From Paraburkholderia sp. PREW-6R (lineage in GTDB: Bacteria > Pseudomonadota > Gammaproteobacteria > Burkholderiales > Burkholderiaceae): DNA of 64,000 bases. The translations under genes and the position numbers were made by a program. Location: contig NZ_CP155074.1 in assembly GCF_039621805.1 (NCBI RefSeq), forward strand, positions 1,860,001 to 1,924,000, given 5' to 3'. Numbering within the stretch: the first letter of the stretch is position 1; each line of letters begins with the position of its first letter. The notes below the pieces were generated by a model. It ran no database searches and was not told the origin of the DNA. It saw nothing but the letters and a program-made list of their open reading frames with translations. This document shows positions 36,656 through 46,696 of this stretch, in pieces.

Positions 36656-37684
36656 TCATTGGCTCGCGAGCTGGGACTGGGTGTAGAAGCCATCTTTCAC
36701 GACGACGTCGACATTGTCTTTGGTCAGCAAGGTTGGCTGCAGGAGCACCGTGTCGACCTTCTTCTTGCCGTTGTCGTATTGCGCGTTATAGGCCGGCTTC
36801 TGGCCCTTCGCAAGCGCCACGGAAAGCTTCGCGGCTTCTCCGGCGATCAGCTTCAAGGGCTTGTAGACCGTCATGGTCTGCGTGCCGGCAATCAGGCGTT
36901 TGACCGCGGCGAGATCCGCGTCCTGGCCGGACACCGGCACCTTGCCCGCCATGTGCTGCGCAGCGAGCGCCTGAATGGCGCCGCCTGCCGTGCCGTCGTT
37001 CGATGCGACGATCGCGTCGATCTTGTTGTTGTTCGCCGTCAGCGCATCTTCGACGATACGCAGTGCCGTGGACGCGCTCCATTCCGGCACCCACTGCTGG
37101 CCGACCACCTTGATATCGCCCTTATCGATCGCGGGCTTCAACACTTTCATCTGGCCTTCGCGCAGCATCTTTGCGTTGTTGTCGGTCGGCGCGCCGCCCA
37201 AGAGGAAGTAATTGCCCTTCGGTTGCGCGTTGTAAACACCCTGCGCCTGCAATTCGCCGACTTTTTCGTTGTCGAACGAGATGTAGCCATCCACGTCCGC
37301 ATCAAGGATCAGGCGGTCATACGAGACGACCTTGATACCCGCTTTCTTCGCTTCCGCCACCACGTTGCCGAGTGTCTTCGAATTGAATGGCACGATCACG
37401 ATCACATCGACGCCGCGCGAGATCAGGTTCTCGATCTGCGAAATCTGCCGCTCTTCGCTCGCGTCGGCGGATTGCACCGACACTTTCGCGCCAAGCTTCT
37501 CCGCAGCGGCGACGAAATAGTCACGATCGCGCGACCAGCGCTCCACTCGCAAGTCGTCGATACAGAATCCGATTTCCGGATGGTCCTTGCTTGCGTGCGC
37601 GAGCGGCGCAACAAGCGACAGGCTGGCGAGCACCGCTCCACACACGAGCGAGCTTAGAACGGTACGACGTGCTGCGAATTTCAT
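36656..37684 (-). CDS. xylF: D-xylose-binding periplasmic protein XylF
   Basis: A 342-aa binding protein with a Sec signal peptide (residues 1-32, LVCGAVLASLSLVAPLAHAS). The mature part has the sugar-binding fold, with IGFCIDDLRVERWSRDRDYF, VIVIVPFNSKTLGNVVAEAK and SGQDADLAAVKRLIAGTQTM, the last close to E. coli XylF. The ATG at 37684 follows AAGGAG, while translation from upstream codons would spoil the signal peptide. It is the first gene of xylFGH, about 180 bp after xylA. Confidence 0.94.
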   Translation of the reverse strand: MKFAARRTVLSSLVCGAVLASLSLVAPLAHASKDHPEIGFCIDDLRVERWSRDRDYFVAAAEKLGAKVSVQSADASEERQISQIENLISRGVDVIVIVPFNSKTLGNVVAEAKKAGIKVVSYDRLILDADVDGYISFDNEKVGELQAQGVYNAQPKGNYFLLGGAPTDNNAKMLREGQMKVLKPAIDKGDIKVVGQQWVPEWSASTALRIVEDALTANNNKIDAIVASNDGTAGGAIQALAAQHMAGKVPVSGQDADLAAVKRLIAGTQTMTVYKPLKLIAGEAAKLSVALAKGQKPAYNAQYDNGKKKVDTVLLQPTLLTKDNVDVVVKDGFYTQSQLASQ

Positions 37685-37862
37685 TTCTGTCTCCTTCTGA
37701 TAGCCGGCATCCCGGATTGGACGGACTGCGCTGCGAGACGCAAGCCCGGACAAGCGACAAACCAACGCTTCTGTTTTTTCGCGCGGTCAACGTAGCCGCG
37801 CGATTGTTGATGTAATCATGCTCCGCACGATCGCGGTCTTTGCTGCAAAGCGTGCGTGTGGA

Positions 37863-39185
37863 TCAACGCGGGCCGTGAATGGCCCGATTCACCACGTTTT
37901 CCAGATGTTCCTGGCGTCCGCTTGCGTGCTCCGGATTCAGCCCACGCGTGAGTGCATCGGAAGCCAGCGTCGACAGCGAAAAGTCGCCCGACAGAATCTT
38001 GCGGCCGAATTCCGATTCCCAACCCGCGTAGCGTTGACGTTTGAACTGTTCGAGCAGATCGTTTTCGAGCAGCGCAGCCGCACGTTCCACGGCGATCGCC
38101 AGATTGTCGATCGCGCCGATGTGGCCGTGAAACAGATCTTCCGGATCGACGCTCTGACGGCGCACCTTCGAATCGAAGTTCATGCCGCCCGTGGTGAAGC
38201 CGCCATGCTTGAGTATTTCGTAGAAGGCCAGTGTCAGTTCTTCGACGCTATTCGGAAACTGGTCGGTGTCCCAACCGTTTTGCGGATCGCCGCGATTTGC
38301 GTCGACGCTGCCGAAGATTCCGAGCGCATAGGCGGTGGCAATCTCATGATGAAACGAATGACCGGCGAGCGTCGCATGATTCGCTTCGATATTCACGCGA
38401 ATCTCTTTTTCGAGCCCATGCTGCAGCAGAAAGCCGTGGACTGTCGCAACGTCGTAATCGTACTGATGCTTGGTCGGCTCCTGCGGTTTGGGTTCGATCA
38501 GCAGCGCACCCTTGAAACCGATCTTGTGCTTGTGCTCGACCACCATGTGCATGAAACGCGCGAGTTGGCTACGCTCACGGACGAGGTCTGTATTGAGCAA
38601 CGTGTCGTAACCTTCGCGGCCGCCCCACAGCACATAGTTTTCTCCACCCAGTGTCTGCGTGGCGTCGAGTGCATGGCGCACCTGGGTCGCGGCAAACGCG
38701 AAGATCTCCGGATCGGGACTGGTCGCCGCACCGGCTGCATAGCGTGGATGCGAGAACAGATTGGCTGTTCCCCACAGGAGCCTGATACCGGTGTCCTGCT
38801 GCTTGCGTGCGAGATAGTCGGCGACTCTCGCGAAGTTCTCGCTGTACTCTTTCAGATTCGTGCCTTCCGGCGCAACGTCGGTATCGTGAAACGTGTAGTA
38901 CGGCGTACCCAGTTTCGAGAAGAACTCGAACGCGGCGTCGGCCTTTTGCTGCGCGCGCTCCATTGCGTCGCCCGCCTGCTGCCAGGGACGCCGAAATGTT
39001 GCCTGCCCGAAAATATCCACGCCCGGCCAGACGAACGTGTGCCAGTAGCACACCGCTAGCCGAAGATGCTCTTCGAGCGACTTGCCGAGCACGCGTTTGT
39101 TTTTATCGTAGTAGCGGTACGCAAGGGGGTTGTCCGACTGCGGACCTTCATAGCGGATCTCGGGAATGTGTTCGAAGTAGGACAT
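37863..39185 (-). CDS. xylA: Xylose isomerase XylA
   Basis: A 440-aa enzyme converting D-xylose to D-xylulose. The signature segments FHDTDVAPEG and WGGREGYDTLLNTD are present. The metal-ligand region LLIEPKPQEPTKHQYDYD and the NIEANHATLAGHSFHHE stretch are intact. Length fits class II isomerases. It heads the xylose genes on the minus strand (xylA then xylFGH) and diverges from xylR. No xylulokinase gene is seen in this window, so that step must be encoded elsewhere. Confidence 0.96.
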   Translation of the reverse strand: MSYFEHIPEIRYEGPQSDNPLAYRYYDKNKRVLGKSLEEHLRLAVCYWHTFVWPGVDIFGQATFRRPWQQAGDAMERAQQKADAAFEFFSKLGTPYYTFHDTDVAPEGTNLKEYSENFARVADYLARKQQDTGIRLLWGTANLFSHPRYAAGAATSPDPEIFAFAATQVRHALDATQTLGGENYVLWGGREGYDTLLNTDLVRERSQLARFMHMVVEHKHKIGFKGALLIEPKPQEPTKHQYDYDVATVHGFLLQHGLEKEIRVNIEANHATLAGHSFHHEIATAYALGIFGSVDANRGDPQNGWDTDQFPNSVEELTLAFYEILKHGGFTTGGMNFDSKVRRQSVDPEDLFHGHIGAIDNLAIAVERAAALLENDLLEQFKRQRYAGWESEFGRKILSGDFSLSTLASDALTRGLNPEHASGRQEHLENVVNRAIHGPR

Positions 39186-39421
39186 CGGCGTCTCCTGTTA
39201 TGTTGCACTGCAACCCGTCTGACGTCTTCAAACGGGTCGACAAGGTGACGCCATGCTGCCGCTTGCCGGATTCAACGGCAATTGCGAAATTGCGCAGCGT
39301 GATTGATGTTTCTTACCGCCGACACGTTTGTTTCGCGTCGGCAGGACATTCGGGGCATAGAATAACTGGACGCTTAAAAACAAAGCTGGTTGTCAAAGCA
39401 CCAGGAGACGCGCCTACCATC

Positions 39422-40639
39422 ATGACCCGTCCGCCCACTCCGCAACCCACCCATCGAATCGCGCTGCTGTTCAACGCGAACAAGGTGTATGACCGCGAGA
39501 TCATTACCGGCATCGGCAATTACCTGCTGTCCACGCGCGTGGCGTGGGACCTGTTTCTGGAAGAAGACTTTCGCTGCCGCCTGACGGGTATCGAACGTTT
39601 CGACGGCCACGGCATCATTGCCGATTTCGACGATCCCGCCGTGGGCGAAGCATTGCGCGATTGCCCGCTGCCGGTGGTCGCGGTGGGATCGTCGTTCGAA
39701 GATCCGGCGCACTATCCTCCGGACTTACCCTATATCGCGACCGACAACAACAAGCTCGTGTCGCTCGCCTACACACATCTGATCGGCGCGGGCCTCGAGA
39801 ACTTCGCGTTGTACAGCCTGCCACAAGCGCAGGAGAACCGCTGGGCGCAACAACGCGAACTGGCGTTCGCTCACCTGCGCCGCGCCGACGGCCGTCAAGC
39901 CGGCGAGATTGGCAGCGAGATCTATCGCGGCCTCTCGACGAGCGCGCCGTCATGGAATCAGGCCACCGAACAGCTCACCGCCTGGCTGCGGGAATTGCCC
40001 AAGCCCGTGGGCATTATCGCCGTGACCGACGCGCGTGCGCGGCACCTGTTGCAGGCCTGCCTGATCGCCGGCATCGCGGTGCCGGAAGAAGTGGCGATTA
40101 TCGGCATCGACAACGATCCGCTCACGCGCACGCTTACCCGCATTCCGCTTTCCTCGGTCATTCAGGGAACAGAGGAAATGGGCCGCACGGCTGCTCACCT
40201 GCTGCATCAGATGCTGCACGGCGCGCGCTTTCCCGGCCGGCGCATTCTCGTGCCGCCAGTGGGGATCAACGTGCTGGAATCGACGCGCCATCAGCCGGTT
40301 GCAAGTCCCTACGTGATGCGAGCGCGGCACTTCATCCGGCAGTACGCGTGCCAGGGCATCCGCACGGAACAGGTGGCCGATTATGTTGGCGTGTCGCGCT
40401 CGTCGCTCGAAGAGTACTTCCGGCGCGAACGGCAATGTACCGTGCATCAGGAAATTCTTCGTCATAAGCTCGACGTTGCAAAAGCCATGCTGGCGAAGCG
40501 CGACGCGTCGAGCGCGGAAGTCGCAATCCGTTGCGGCTTCACGTCGTTGCAATACATGTACGCCGTATTCCGGCGCGAGCTGGGTTGCACGCCGCGCGAA
40601 TACCAGGAGCGTGTGAACTCGACGACCACCTCCGGCTGA
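39422..40639 (+). CDS. xylR: Xylose operon regulator XylR (AraC family)
   Basis: A 405-aa activator. The N-terminal 280 residues form a LacI/periplasmic-binding-like sugar sensor (NANKVYDREIITGIGNYLL), and the C-terminal 110 are an AraC DNA-binding domain with two helix-turn-helix units (VADYVGVSRSSLEEYFRRE and VAIRCGFTSLQYMYAVFRRE). Layout and sequence match E. coli XylR. It diverges from xylA. The ATG at 39422 is the only good one before the sensor. An AGGAG lies about 15 bases upstream, a long spacing. Confidence 0.93.
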   Translation: MTRPPTPQPTHRIALLFNANKVYDREIITGIGNYLLSTRVAWDLFLEEDFRCRLTGIERFDGHGIIADFDDPAVGEALRDCPLPVVAVGSSFEDPAHYPPDLPYIATDNNKLVSLAYTHLIGAGLENFALYSLPQAQENRWAQQRELAFAHLRRADGRQAGEIGSEIYRGLSTSAPSWNQATEQLTAWLRELPKPVGIIAVTDARARHLLQACLIAGIAVPEEVAIIGIDNDPLTRTLTRIPLSSVIQGTEEMGRTAAHLLHQMLHGARFPGRRILVPPVGINVLESTRHQPVASPYVMRARHFIRQYACQGIRTEQVADYVGVSRSSLEEYFRRERQCTVHQEILRHKLDVAKAMLAKRDASSAEVAIRCGFTSLQYMYAVFRRELGCTPREYQERVNSTTTSG

Positions 40640-40670
40640 GCATGCCTTCCACTCATTATTTATCAACGAC

Positions 40671-41741
40671 ATGATCAGCGTTGCACAACTTTCTTGCGAA
40701 CCTTGGGGCGCGGTGCCCGGTGGAGATCCGGTACGGCTCTTCACGTTGCGCAATACGCATGGCATGAAAGTCGCCATTAGCGATCTGGGCGCGACGCTGG
40801 TGTCCTGGCATGCGCCCGACCGCGCCGGGCGTCTCGGCGACGTGCTGCTCGGCCACGACACGCCTGCTGAGTACCTGACGGCCACCACGTATATGGGCGG
40901 CTTGATCGGACGCTGGGCGAACCGTATCGCCAACGCGCGATTTACGCTCGACGGGATCGACTACACGCTCGATCGCAACGAAGGGGCGAATCTGCTGCAC
41001 GGCGGCGCACAAGGTTTTCATCGCGCTGTGTGGGAGGCGAGCGAGGACAACGGTGCGCTCCTGATGCGGCTGGAGTCGCCCGAAGGCGACGCGGGTTTTC
41101 CGGGCAACGTCACGACGCAAGTACGCTACACACTCGACGACGACGGCAGGCTCACGATCGAATACGAAGCCATTACCGACGCGCCCACGCCGCTGAATCT
41201 GACGAGTCATCCGTATTTCAACCTGACCGGCAAAGCGGATGCCGACATTCGCGGCCACGTGCTCTCGATCGCCGCGGACCAGTTCTTCGAAGTGGATACC
41301 GCCATGATTCCCTGCCGTCTTGCGGACGTGGCCGGCAACGCATTCGACTTCCGGCAAAGCGCGCCCATCGGCGCGCGACTCGACTGGCCGCATACGCAGC
41401 TCGCGAGAGCGCGCGGCTTCGATCATTGCTACGTGCTGCGCGATGCCGAGCAAGGCGAGCAATCGATGCGCGACGTAGCCTGCGCGTATGACCCCGGAAG
41501 CGGACGTGAACTGACCGTGTCCACGGATCAGCGTGGCTTGCAGTTCTATACCGGCAACTGGCTCGACGGCGATATCGGGCGCGGCGGAATGGCATACGAG
41601 GCGCACGCTGGTCTATGCCTTGAAGCGGGCGGCTTTCCGAATCAGGTCAACATGCCTGGCGAAAGCAGTGCAGTCGTGCGCCCTGGCCGCCCGTATCGAC
41701 AGGTCACGGCCTATCGGATTGGCGTGCGCAGCGGCATCTGA
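40671..41741 (+). CDS. galM: Aldose 1-epimerase (mutarotase)
   Basis: A 356-aa enzyme interconverting alpha and beta sugar anomers. Family motifs are seen: VSWHAPDRAGRLGDVLLG, GGLIGRWANRIANARF, NLTSHPYFNLTG with the catalytic His, and the acid/base Glu region CLEAGGFPNQVN near the C-terminus. It starts 31 bp after xylR on the same strand and probably serves the xylose pathway, since XylA uses one anomer. Confidence 0.93.
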   Translation: MISVAQLSCEPWGAVPGGDPVRLFTLRNTHGMKVAISDLGATLVSWHAPDRAGRLGDVLLGHDTPAEYLTATTYMGGLIGRWANRIANARFTLDGIDYTLDRNEGANLLHGGAQGFHRAVWEASEDNGALLMRLESPEGDAGFPGNVTTQVRYTLDDDGRLTIEYEAITDAPTPLNLTSHPYFNLTGKADADIRGHVLSIAADQFFEVDTAMIPCRLADVAGNAFDFRQSAPIGARLDWPHTQLARARGFDHCYVLRDAEQGEQSMRDVACAYDPGSGRELTVSTDQRGLQFYTGNWLDGDIGRGGMAYEAHAGLCLEAGGFPNQVNMPGESSAVVRPGRPYRQVTAYRIGVRSGI

Positions 41742-41895
41742 TCACTACCTCCGGAAAGGGGACGCTCCGGGGGTTGCGAAATTGCTGTTCCAGCCAGACT
41801 GATTGAACTCCCGGCATGTTTGGGCGGTTTGATAGGCGTTCGCGCAACAAGCACGGCCCGGGAATCCGTTCGGCGAAATTCTTAGCGTCTGAGCG

Positions 41896-41937
41896 TGTCA
41901 CGTGACAACCACGCGCATTTTTTAATCTTCGTATAAT
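41896..41937 (+). promoter_or_regulatory. Promoter region of the LpxO-like gene with a 12-bp palindrome
   Basis: TATAAT at 41932-41937 is a good -10 element. The -35 position is poor, but TGTCACGTGACA at 41896-41907, a perfect 12-bp palindrome, lies just upstream of it. This spacing fits an activator site. The regulator is unknown. Confidence 0.5.
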
Positions 41938-41970
41938 CGAAAGCATGTGAGATGACGAAAAATCGGTTCG

Positions 41971-42873
41971 ATGCGCTGGGCGATCCTGATCCTTTTTTTT
42001 GTTTGCGCGATCTTCATGCATCGCCGGGGCAATGCGCGCCACGGCAGTTTCTTCAGACAAATTTCCGATCATTCCACTTTCACCGCACCGCTTAACTGCT
42101 TCGCGTATTTCTTCTCCGGCGTGCCTAATACGCCGTACATCTCGCCGTCGTACATCCCCGAACTGGCGCATCTGAAAGCGCAGTGGCAGACGTTCCGCGA
42201 AGAAGCATTGGCGCTCGCGGAAGCCAGCAGAATCCAGGCATCGGAAAAGTACAACGACATTGGCTTCAATTCATTTTTCCGCACCGGCTGGAAACGCTTT
42301 TATCTGAAGTGGTACGACACTCCGCATCCGTCCGCCGCTGCGCTATGCCCACGCACCATCGAGATCTTGCAGGGCATTCCCGCCGTCAAGGCCGCCATGT
42401 TCGCGATGCTGCCTGCAGGCGGCCAACTCAATCCGCACCGCGATCCGTTCGCGGGCTCGTTGCGCTATCACCTTGGACTGGTCACGCCGAATGACGACCG
42501 CTGCGCAATCGTCGTGGACGGCATCCCCTACTCGTGGCGCGACGGCGAAGACGTGGTTTTCGACGAGACGTATCTCCACCACGCGGCCAATGCCACCACG
42601 CAGGATCGCATCATTCTGTTCTGCGATATCGAGCGGCCCATGAAATACCGTTGGGCGCAAAAGCTGATGAACGCGGTCGGCGGATTCCTGATGCGTGCCG
42701 CCGCGTCGCCCAATGAAATCGGCGACCGCACTGGCGGACTGAATCGCGCATTCCGCTATATCTATGCCATCCGGCGGGCCGGCAAAGCACTCAAGGCGTG
42801 GAACCGTTCTGCCTATTACGTCGTCAAGTGGTGCCTGTTCGGCGCCATCGCGCTGGCGATCTTCTGGCATTGA
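41971..42873 (+). CDS. lpxO: LpxO-like lipid A / aspartyl-asparaginyl beta-hydroxylase
   Basis: A 300-aa membrane-anchored 2OG-Fe(II) dioxygenase. It has an N-terminal transmembrane helix (AILILFFVCAIFMH) and a C-terminal hydrophobic end. The iron ligands are in LNPHRDPFAGSLRYHLGL (His and Asp) and ETYLHHAANAT (distal His), with an Arg following. Length and layout fit LpxO, which 2-hydroxylates the secondary acyl chain of lipid A in the inner membrane. The gene is single. The ribosome site is weak. Confidence 0.85.
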   Translation: MRWAILILFFVCAIFMHRRGNARHGSFFRQISDHSTFTAPLNCFAYFFSGVPNTPYISPSYIPELAHLKAQWQTFREEALALAEASRIQASEKYNDIGFNSFFRTGWKRFYLKWYDTPHPSAAALCPRTIEILQGIPAVKAAMFAMLPAGGQLNPHRDPFAGSLRYHLGLVTPNDDRCAIVVDGIPYSWRDGEDVVFDETYLHHAANATTQDRIILFCDIERPMKYRWAQKLMNAVGGFLMRAAASPNEIGDRTGGLNRAFRYIYAIRRAGKALKAWNRSAYYVVKWCLFGAIALAIFWH

Positions 42874-42904
42874 GTACTTTGCGGCCAGCGGCGTGCCCGC
42901 GTTG

Positions 42905-44179
42905 TCACGGAGTCAGCGCGACGGGCGGCGCGTCGCGGCGCGTGAGGGTTCGATAGAGCATCCACGACGCGGCCGATCCCATTCCTACCGTCATCGACCA
43001 TGCGACACCTGTCACGCCATAGTAGTGCGTCAGCGGCGGCACGATCACGATAAGAATCACCATCTGGATCAGCGACGCGTGCGTCGTCGCCTTCGCATCG
43101 CCCACTGCCCGAAGGTAAGCAACGAGCACCGCGATCAATGCGCCGATTGCCATATTGATCACGAAGATTCTGAACAGAGGCACTGCCGACATCCAGGCCG
43201 GACCGAGCACCGTCGCGAAAAGTGAATCGGCCGTCATCCTCAGTAGTACGACGAAGATGGCCAGACCACCGGCGACAACGAACAGATACAGCTTGACCAT
43301 GCGCGCAGCCACACGCGCATCACGCCTGTGCTGGTCCGCGAACGTGGGGAACAGGTACTGTCCCATCGCAAAGGCCGCGTCGGTCAACAGCATCTGCGCA
43401 AGCTTCGACGACATCTGATACGCGCCCAGTTGCGCGGGCCCGAGCAGTTTGCCGACAATGATCTTGTCGAACTGGTTGAGCATCAGATTGATGACGCTCC
43501 CCGCCCAGATCCAGCGACTGAACCCAAGGTAATGGCCAATCCCGGACCAGACGAGACGAACCGGCGGCCGTGGCGTCATCGTCGCCCATGTGAGCGTGGT
43601 CTTTAACGTATCGCCGACAATCATCCCGAGCAGCAGCGAGTAAGCGCCGCCACCACCGAATGCAAATGCGAGTCCGACGAAGCAATCGGCAAACGCGGAC
43701 ATCATTTCGATCGTCGCGATCTGCTGGAAGCCGCGATTGCGTTGGACCACGAAGTAAGCCGGCGACGCCACGCCGCGAATCAGCGGCAGCACGGCTGCAA
43801 GTTGCAGCAGAACGAGCGCATGGCCAAGATGGAACTGACTGTTCATGACCGGCGCAAGCGCGACCAGCAGCAACGCAACCAGGAGACCACGTGTTGCGAG
43901 CGTCGTCCAGACTGCGGACAGTTCGCGACGGGAGGGTGATTCGTGGCCTTGCACGACAGCTTGCGGCAACCCGGTATCGGAAAGCGATTCAGCTATGGCC
44001 ACGGCAAGCAGTGCAATGCTGACACTTCCAATTGCCGACGGGCCGAGAATGCGCCCGAGCGCGAGAAACTTCACCGCCACGAGGCCGCGCACGACAACCT
44101 GTTGCAACAGCACCCATGTGGGCGAACTCGGCCCCAGGCCGACCCGCATGGAGAGTGCCGCTCCCCTTAGTGATCTCAC
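42905..44179 (-). CDS. Polysaccharide flippase (MOP/Wzx-like)
   Basis: A 424-aa integral membrane protein with about twelve hydrophobic segments, of the Wzx/oligosaccharide-flippase group. The start region (VVVRGLVAVKFLALGRILGP) and NQFDKIIVGKLLGPAQLGAYQ are typical of the family. It would move lipid-linked sugar units across the inner membrane. The GTG at 44179 follows GGAGGAAG at ideal spacing. No glycosyltransferase or polymerase gene is next to it, so the polysaccharide is not known. Confidence 0.87.
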   Translation of the reverse strand: MRSLRGAALSMRVGLGPSSPTWVLLQQVVVRGLVAVKFLALGRILGPSAIGSVSIALLAVAIAESLSDTGLPQAVVQGHESPSRRELSAVWTTLATRGLLVALLLVALAPVMNSQFHLGHALVLLQLAAVLPLIRGVASPAYFVVQRNRGFQQIATIEMMSAFADCFVGLAFAFGGGGAYSLLLGMIVGDTLKTTLTWATMTPRPPVRLVWSGIGHYLGFSRWIWAGSVINLMLNQFDKIIVGKLLGPAQLGAYQMSSKLAQMLLTDAAFAMGQYLFPTFADQHRRDARVAARMVKLYLFVVAGGLAIFVVLLRMTADSLFATVLGPAWMSAVPLFRIFVINMAIGALIAVLVAYLRAVGDAKATTHASLIQMVILIVIVPPLTHYYGVTGVAWSMTVGMGSAASWMLYRTLTRRDAPPVALTP

Positions 44180-44715
44180 TTTTATCTTCCTCCAGGTCGC
44201 CTGCTTCCCTGGATGGCTGGTTCATTCGCGATCAGGGGCCGAAGCGGAATGGACCGAATGTGAATCTTTAACGAAAGGAGAACTGTGCGGAACTGAACGT
44301 CGCGTCGCGGATTTATTCGTCGGCTAGCCGGGAAGGGTTATTCTCACGCGCAACTATCGAGGGTCACCAGGGAAAAACAGGAGAGCCTTAAAGTATGACG
44401 GCGCGCGCTTTCATCATTGCCGGGCAATGATTGCCGGTATCGTCGTGCAAACACACCATCTGCGGCTGCGGGTGTCAAACCGAATTCACCGGCCTGTCCA
44501 GCCCAGCGACGGGCAGAGTCTGCACGGCTACCCTGTCCAGCGGCGCGACGATACAGTGCGCAACGCCGCGACACACCGTGGATTTCCGATGGGAAATAGT
44601 CAAGCGCACCGGTCGCGGTTCGTGGCATGGGCGCGCTGTCCGGCTGTCGTGACCGAATGTTATTATCGGAAACACATATCGCCGTTTGTCGCGCGGCCTC
44701 ACGCTGTCGATTCCC
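44180..44715. other. Divergent intergenic region, no gene seen
   Basis: About 535 bp between the flippase (minus) and the XRE-cupin gene (plus). Several frames are open in this GC-rich DNA, but none has a ribosome site with a recognisable protein. A TATTAT at 44660-44665, about 50 bp before the regulator start, could be its -10 element. Confidence 0.4.
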
Positions 44716-45345
44716 ATGGACCTTCACCTCACCAAACCCACCGATCCGTCCACCTCCGACCTTGGCCGCCGCGTGCGCGCCGCACGTCAGGCGCAGGATC
44801 TGACGCTGGAAACCGCGAGCCGCTTGTGCGGCGTGTCTCGCTCGACGCTATCGAAAGTGGAAAACGGCCTGATGTCCCCCACTTTCGACGTGCTACAGAA
44901 AATTGTTCTTGGGTTGAAGATCGAAATCGGCGAGTTGTTCGGCTCCACGCCGAAGGTCAGCGCGAGCGGCCGTCGCGCGCTGACACGCAAGAATGAAGGC
45001 CAGCGGCACGCCTACCGCGGCTACCAGATGGAGCTGCTCGCCACCGACCTCGCGCACAAGGCCATGCTGCCGTTCCGCATCCGCATCTCGGCGCACACGC
45101 TCGATGCTTTTGACGACTGGGGCCGCCACGAAGGCGAAGAGTTTCTGTATGTGATCAGCGGCAGCGTATGTCTGTATTCGGAGCTCTACGCGCCCACGCA
45201 TCTGAATGCCGGCGACAGCCTGTACTTCGACAGCCGGACCGGCCATGCAGCGGTCTCCACGAGCGACGAAGACGCCGAAGTGCTGTGGATGGCCACGAGC
45301 GCCGACATCCCCCACCCGCCCGCGAGCGAACCGGCGAAGCGCTGA
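44716..45345 (+). CDS. XRE-family regulator with C-terminal cupin
   Basis: A 209-aa regulator. An N-terminal helix-turn-helix (RRVRAARQAQDLTLETASRL and VSRSTLSKVENG, residues 18-70) is followed by a cupin domain (about 120-200, with HEGEEFLYVISG and LNAGDSLYFDSRTGHAA). Such proteins sense small metabolites through the cupin, commonly in amino-acid or polyamine control. It converges with the HPPD gene. The ATG at 44716 lacks a clear ribosome site. Confidence 0.88.
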   Translation: MDLHLTKPTDPSTSDLGRRVRAARQAQDLTLETASRLCGVSRSTLSKVENGLMSPTFDVLQKIVLGLKIEIGELFGSTPKVSASGRRALTRKNEGQRHAYRGYQMELLATDLAHKAMLPFRIRISAHTLDAFDDWGRHEGEEFLYVISGSVCLYSELYAPTHLNAGDSLYFDSRTGHAAVSTSDEDAEVLWMATSADIPHPPASEPAKR

Positions 45346-45388
45346 ACGTGCGCCGCATTCCAACACAGAGACGAACAGGCTTGCTTCG

Positions 45389-46522
45389 TTAGGTAGCCGC
45401 CTGCTGGCGCGCGCGAGCCAGCGCGCTCAGGTTGCCTTCGCCGAAGCCATGATGCCCTTTACGCTGGACGATCTCGAAGAAAATCTCACCGGTATTGCGG
45501 CGCACGAATGTCTGGAAGAACAGCAGCGGCACACCGTCGTCGCCCACTTCACCGTCCACCAGAACGTGGGTGCGCTTCAGACGCTCGACGTCGAGCCCGT
45601 GGTTCGGCAAGCGTTCGTCCAGCTGCCCGTAATAGCCCGGCGGCGGCTCGACGAATTCCACTCCGTTTGCCAGCAGTTGCTCGACGCACGCGAAGATATC
45701 GTCCGTAGCGAGCGCAATGTGCTGAACGCCTTCGCCCGGGTGATCTGGCAGGTACTCGTGCATCAGGTTAGTCCGGCGCGTGCCTTCTTCGTACAGCGGA
45801 ATGCGGATCGCGCCGCATGGCGACACCATCACGCGCGATTCCGCGGACACATGCCAGTTCGCGTGCAACTCGTGAATCTCGCGGAAGTTGAGCAGGTCGC
45901 GATAGAAATCGATCCATTCCTGCATGCGGCCCTCGCCGACCGTCTGCGTCAGATGGTCCACGGCAACGAGGCCGCTGCCCGTATGACTCAGGTCGGCTTG
46001 CGCAGTGTCCATCTCGATCGGGCGAAAGTCGATGTCGAAAATGGAGATATCGCCCAGTCCGCCGCGCTGGCCGCCCCGGCCGCGCCAGCGGTCGACGAAG
46101 TAGATATGCGAGTCGCCGATGCCCTGAATCGCCGGAATCAGCAGTTCTCCCGCGCCCAGGCGCTCGCCTTCGAACGCCCACGCACCGAGCTCGATCGCGC
46201 GGTCGAATGCGCGCTGCGCGTCCGCCACGCGAATGCCGATCGCGCAAATGCCGGCGCCGTACTCCTGCGCATAGCGCGCGGCAAACGAGTCGGGCTCGGC
46301 GTTCAGCAGAAAATGCATTTCGCCTTGCCGGTATAGCGTGACGTCCTTGCTGATATGGCGCGCAATCGCCTTGAAGCCGAGGCGCGTAAATGTGTCGTCC
46401 AGCCGCTTCGGCTCACGCGCGGCAAACTCGACGAATTCAAGACCCGCGGTGCCGAGCGGATTGTGCTCAGGCGCCGACACGGCGCGCAGCGCGGCGTCTG
46501 CAGTGGGCAAGTCGCGAGGCAT
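45389..46522 (-). CDS. 4-Hydroxyphenylpyruvate dioxygenase family protein
   Basis: A 377-aa non-haem iron dioxygenase with two VOC domains. Iron ligands are seen in VDHLTQTV, VQHIALATDD and EIFFEIVQR. The N-terminal half (LEFVEFAAREPKRLDDTFTR and GIGDSHIYFVDRWRG) closely fits HPPD, which makes homogentisate from 4-hydroxyphenylpyruvate. No other tyrosine or homogentisate genes are near. The next genes are pcaQ and pcaHG, so a role tied to shikimate/protocatechuate metabolism (HPPD-like domains occur in QuiC-type enzymes) is an alternative. The ATG at 46522 follows AAGGAGAG. Confidence 0.85.
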   Translation of the reverse strand: MPRDLPTADAALRAVSAPEHNPLGTAGLEFVEFAAREPKRLDDTFTRLGFKAIARHISKDVTLYRQGEMHFLLNAEPDSFAARYAQEYGAGICAIGIRVADAQRAFDRAIELGAWAFEGERLGAGELLIPAIQGIGDSHIYFVDRWRGRGGQRGGLGDISIFDIDFRPIEMDTAQADLSHTGSGLVAVDHLTQTVGEGRMQEWIDFYRDLLNFREIHELHANWHVSAESRVMVSPCGAIRIPLYEEGTRRTNLMHEYLPDHPGEGVQHIALATDDIFACVEQLLANGVEFVEPPPGYYGQLDERLPNHGLDVERLKRTHVLVDGEVGDDGVPLLFFQTFVRRNTGEIFFEIVQRKGHHGFGEGNLSALARARQQAAT

Positions 46523-46696
46523 GGCACTCTCCTTAATCAAAACTTTCGATGCTGACGCGCGTCATCCGACCATTCGCCGCAGCTTGCTGCGTCGCAGCGC
46601 GTCATGGTGGGCGTCGCGGCGCTCCCACGCTACAGCGTGCCCGGCGGCGCGTTGTCGCACCGTGTTTGTACACCCCCGGGCAGGCCGTTCGCAACT

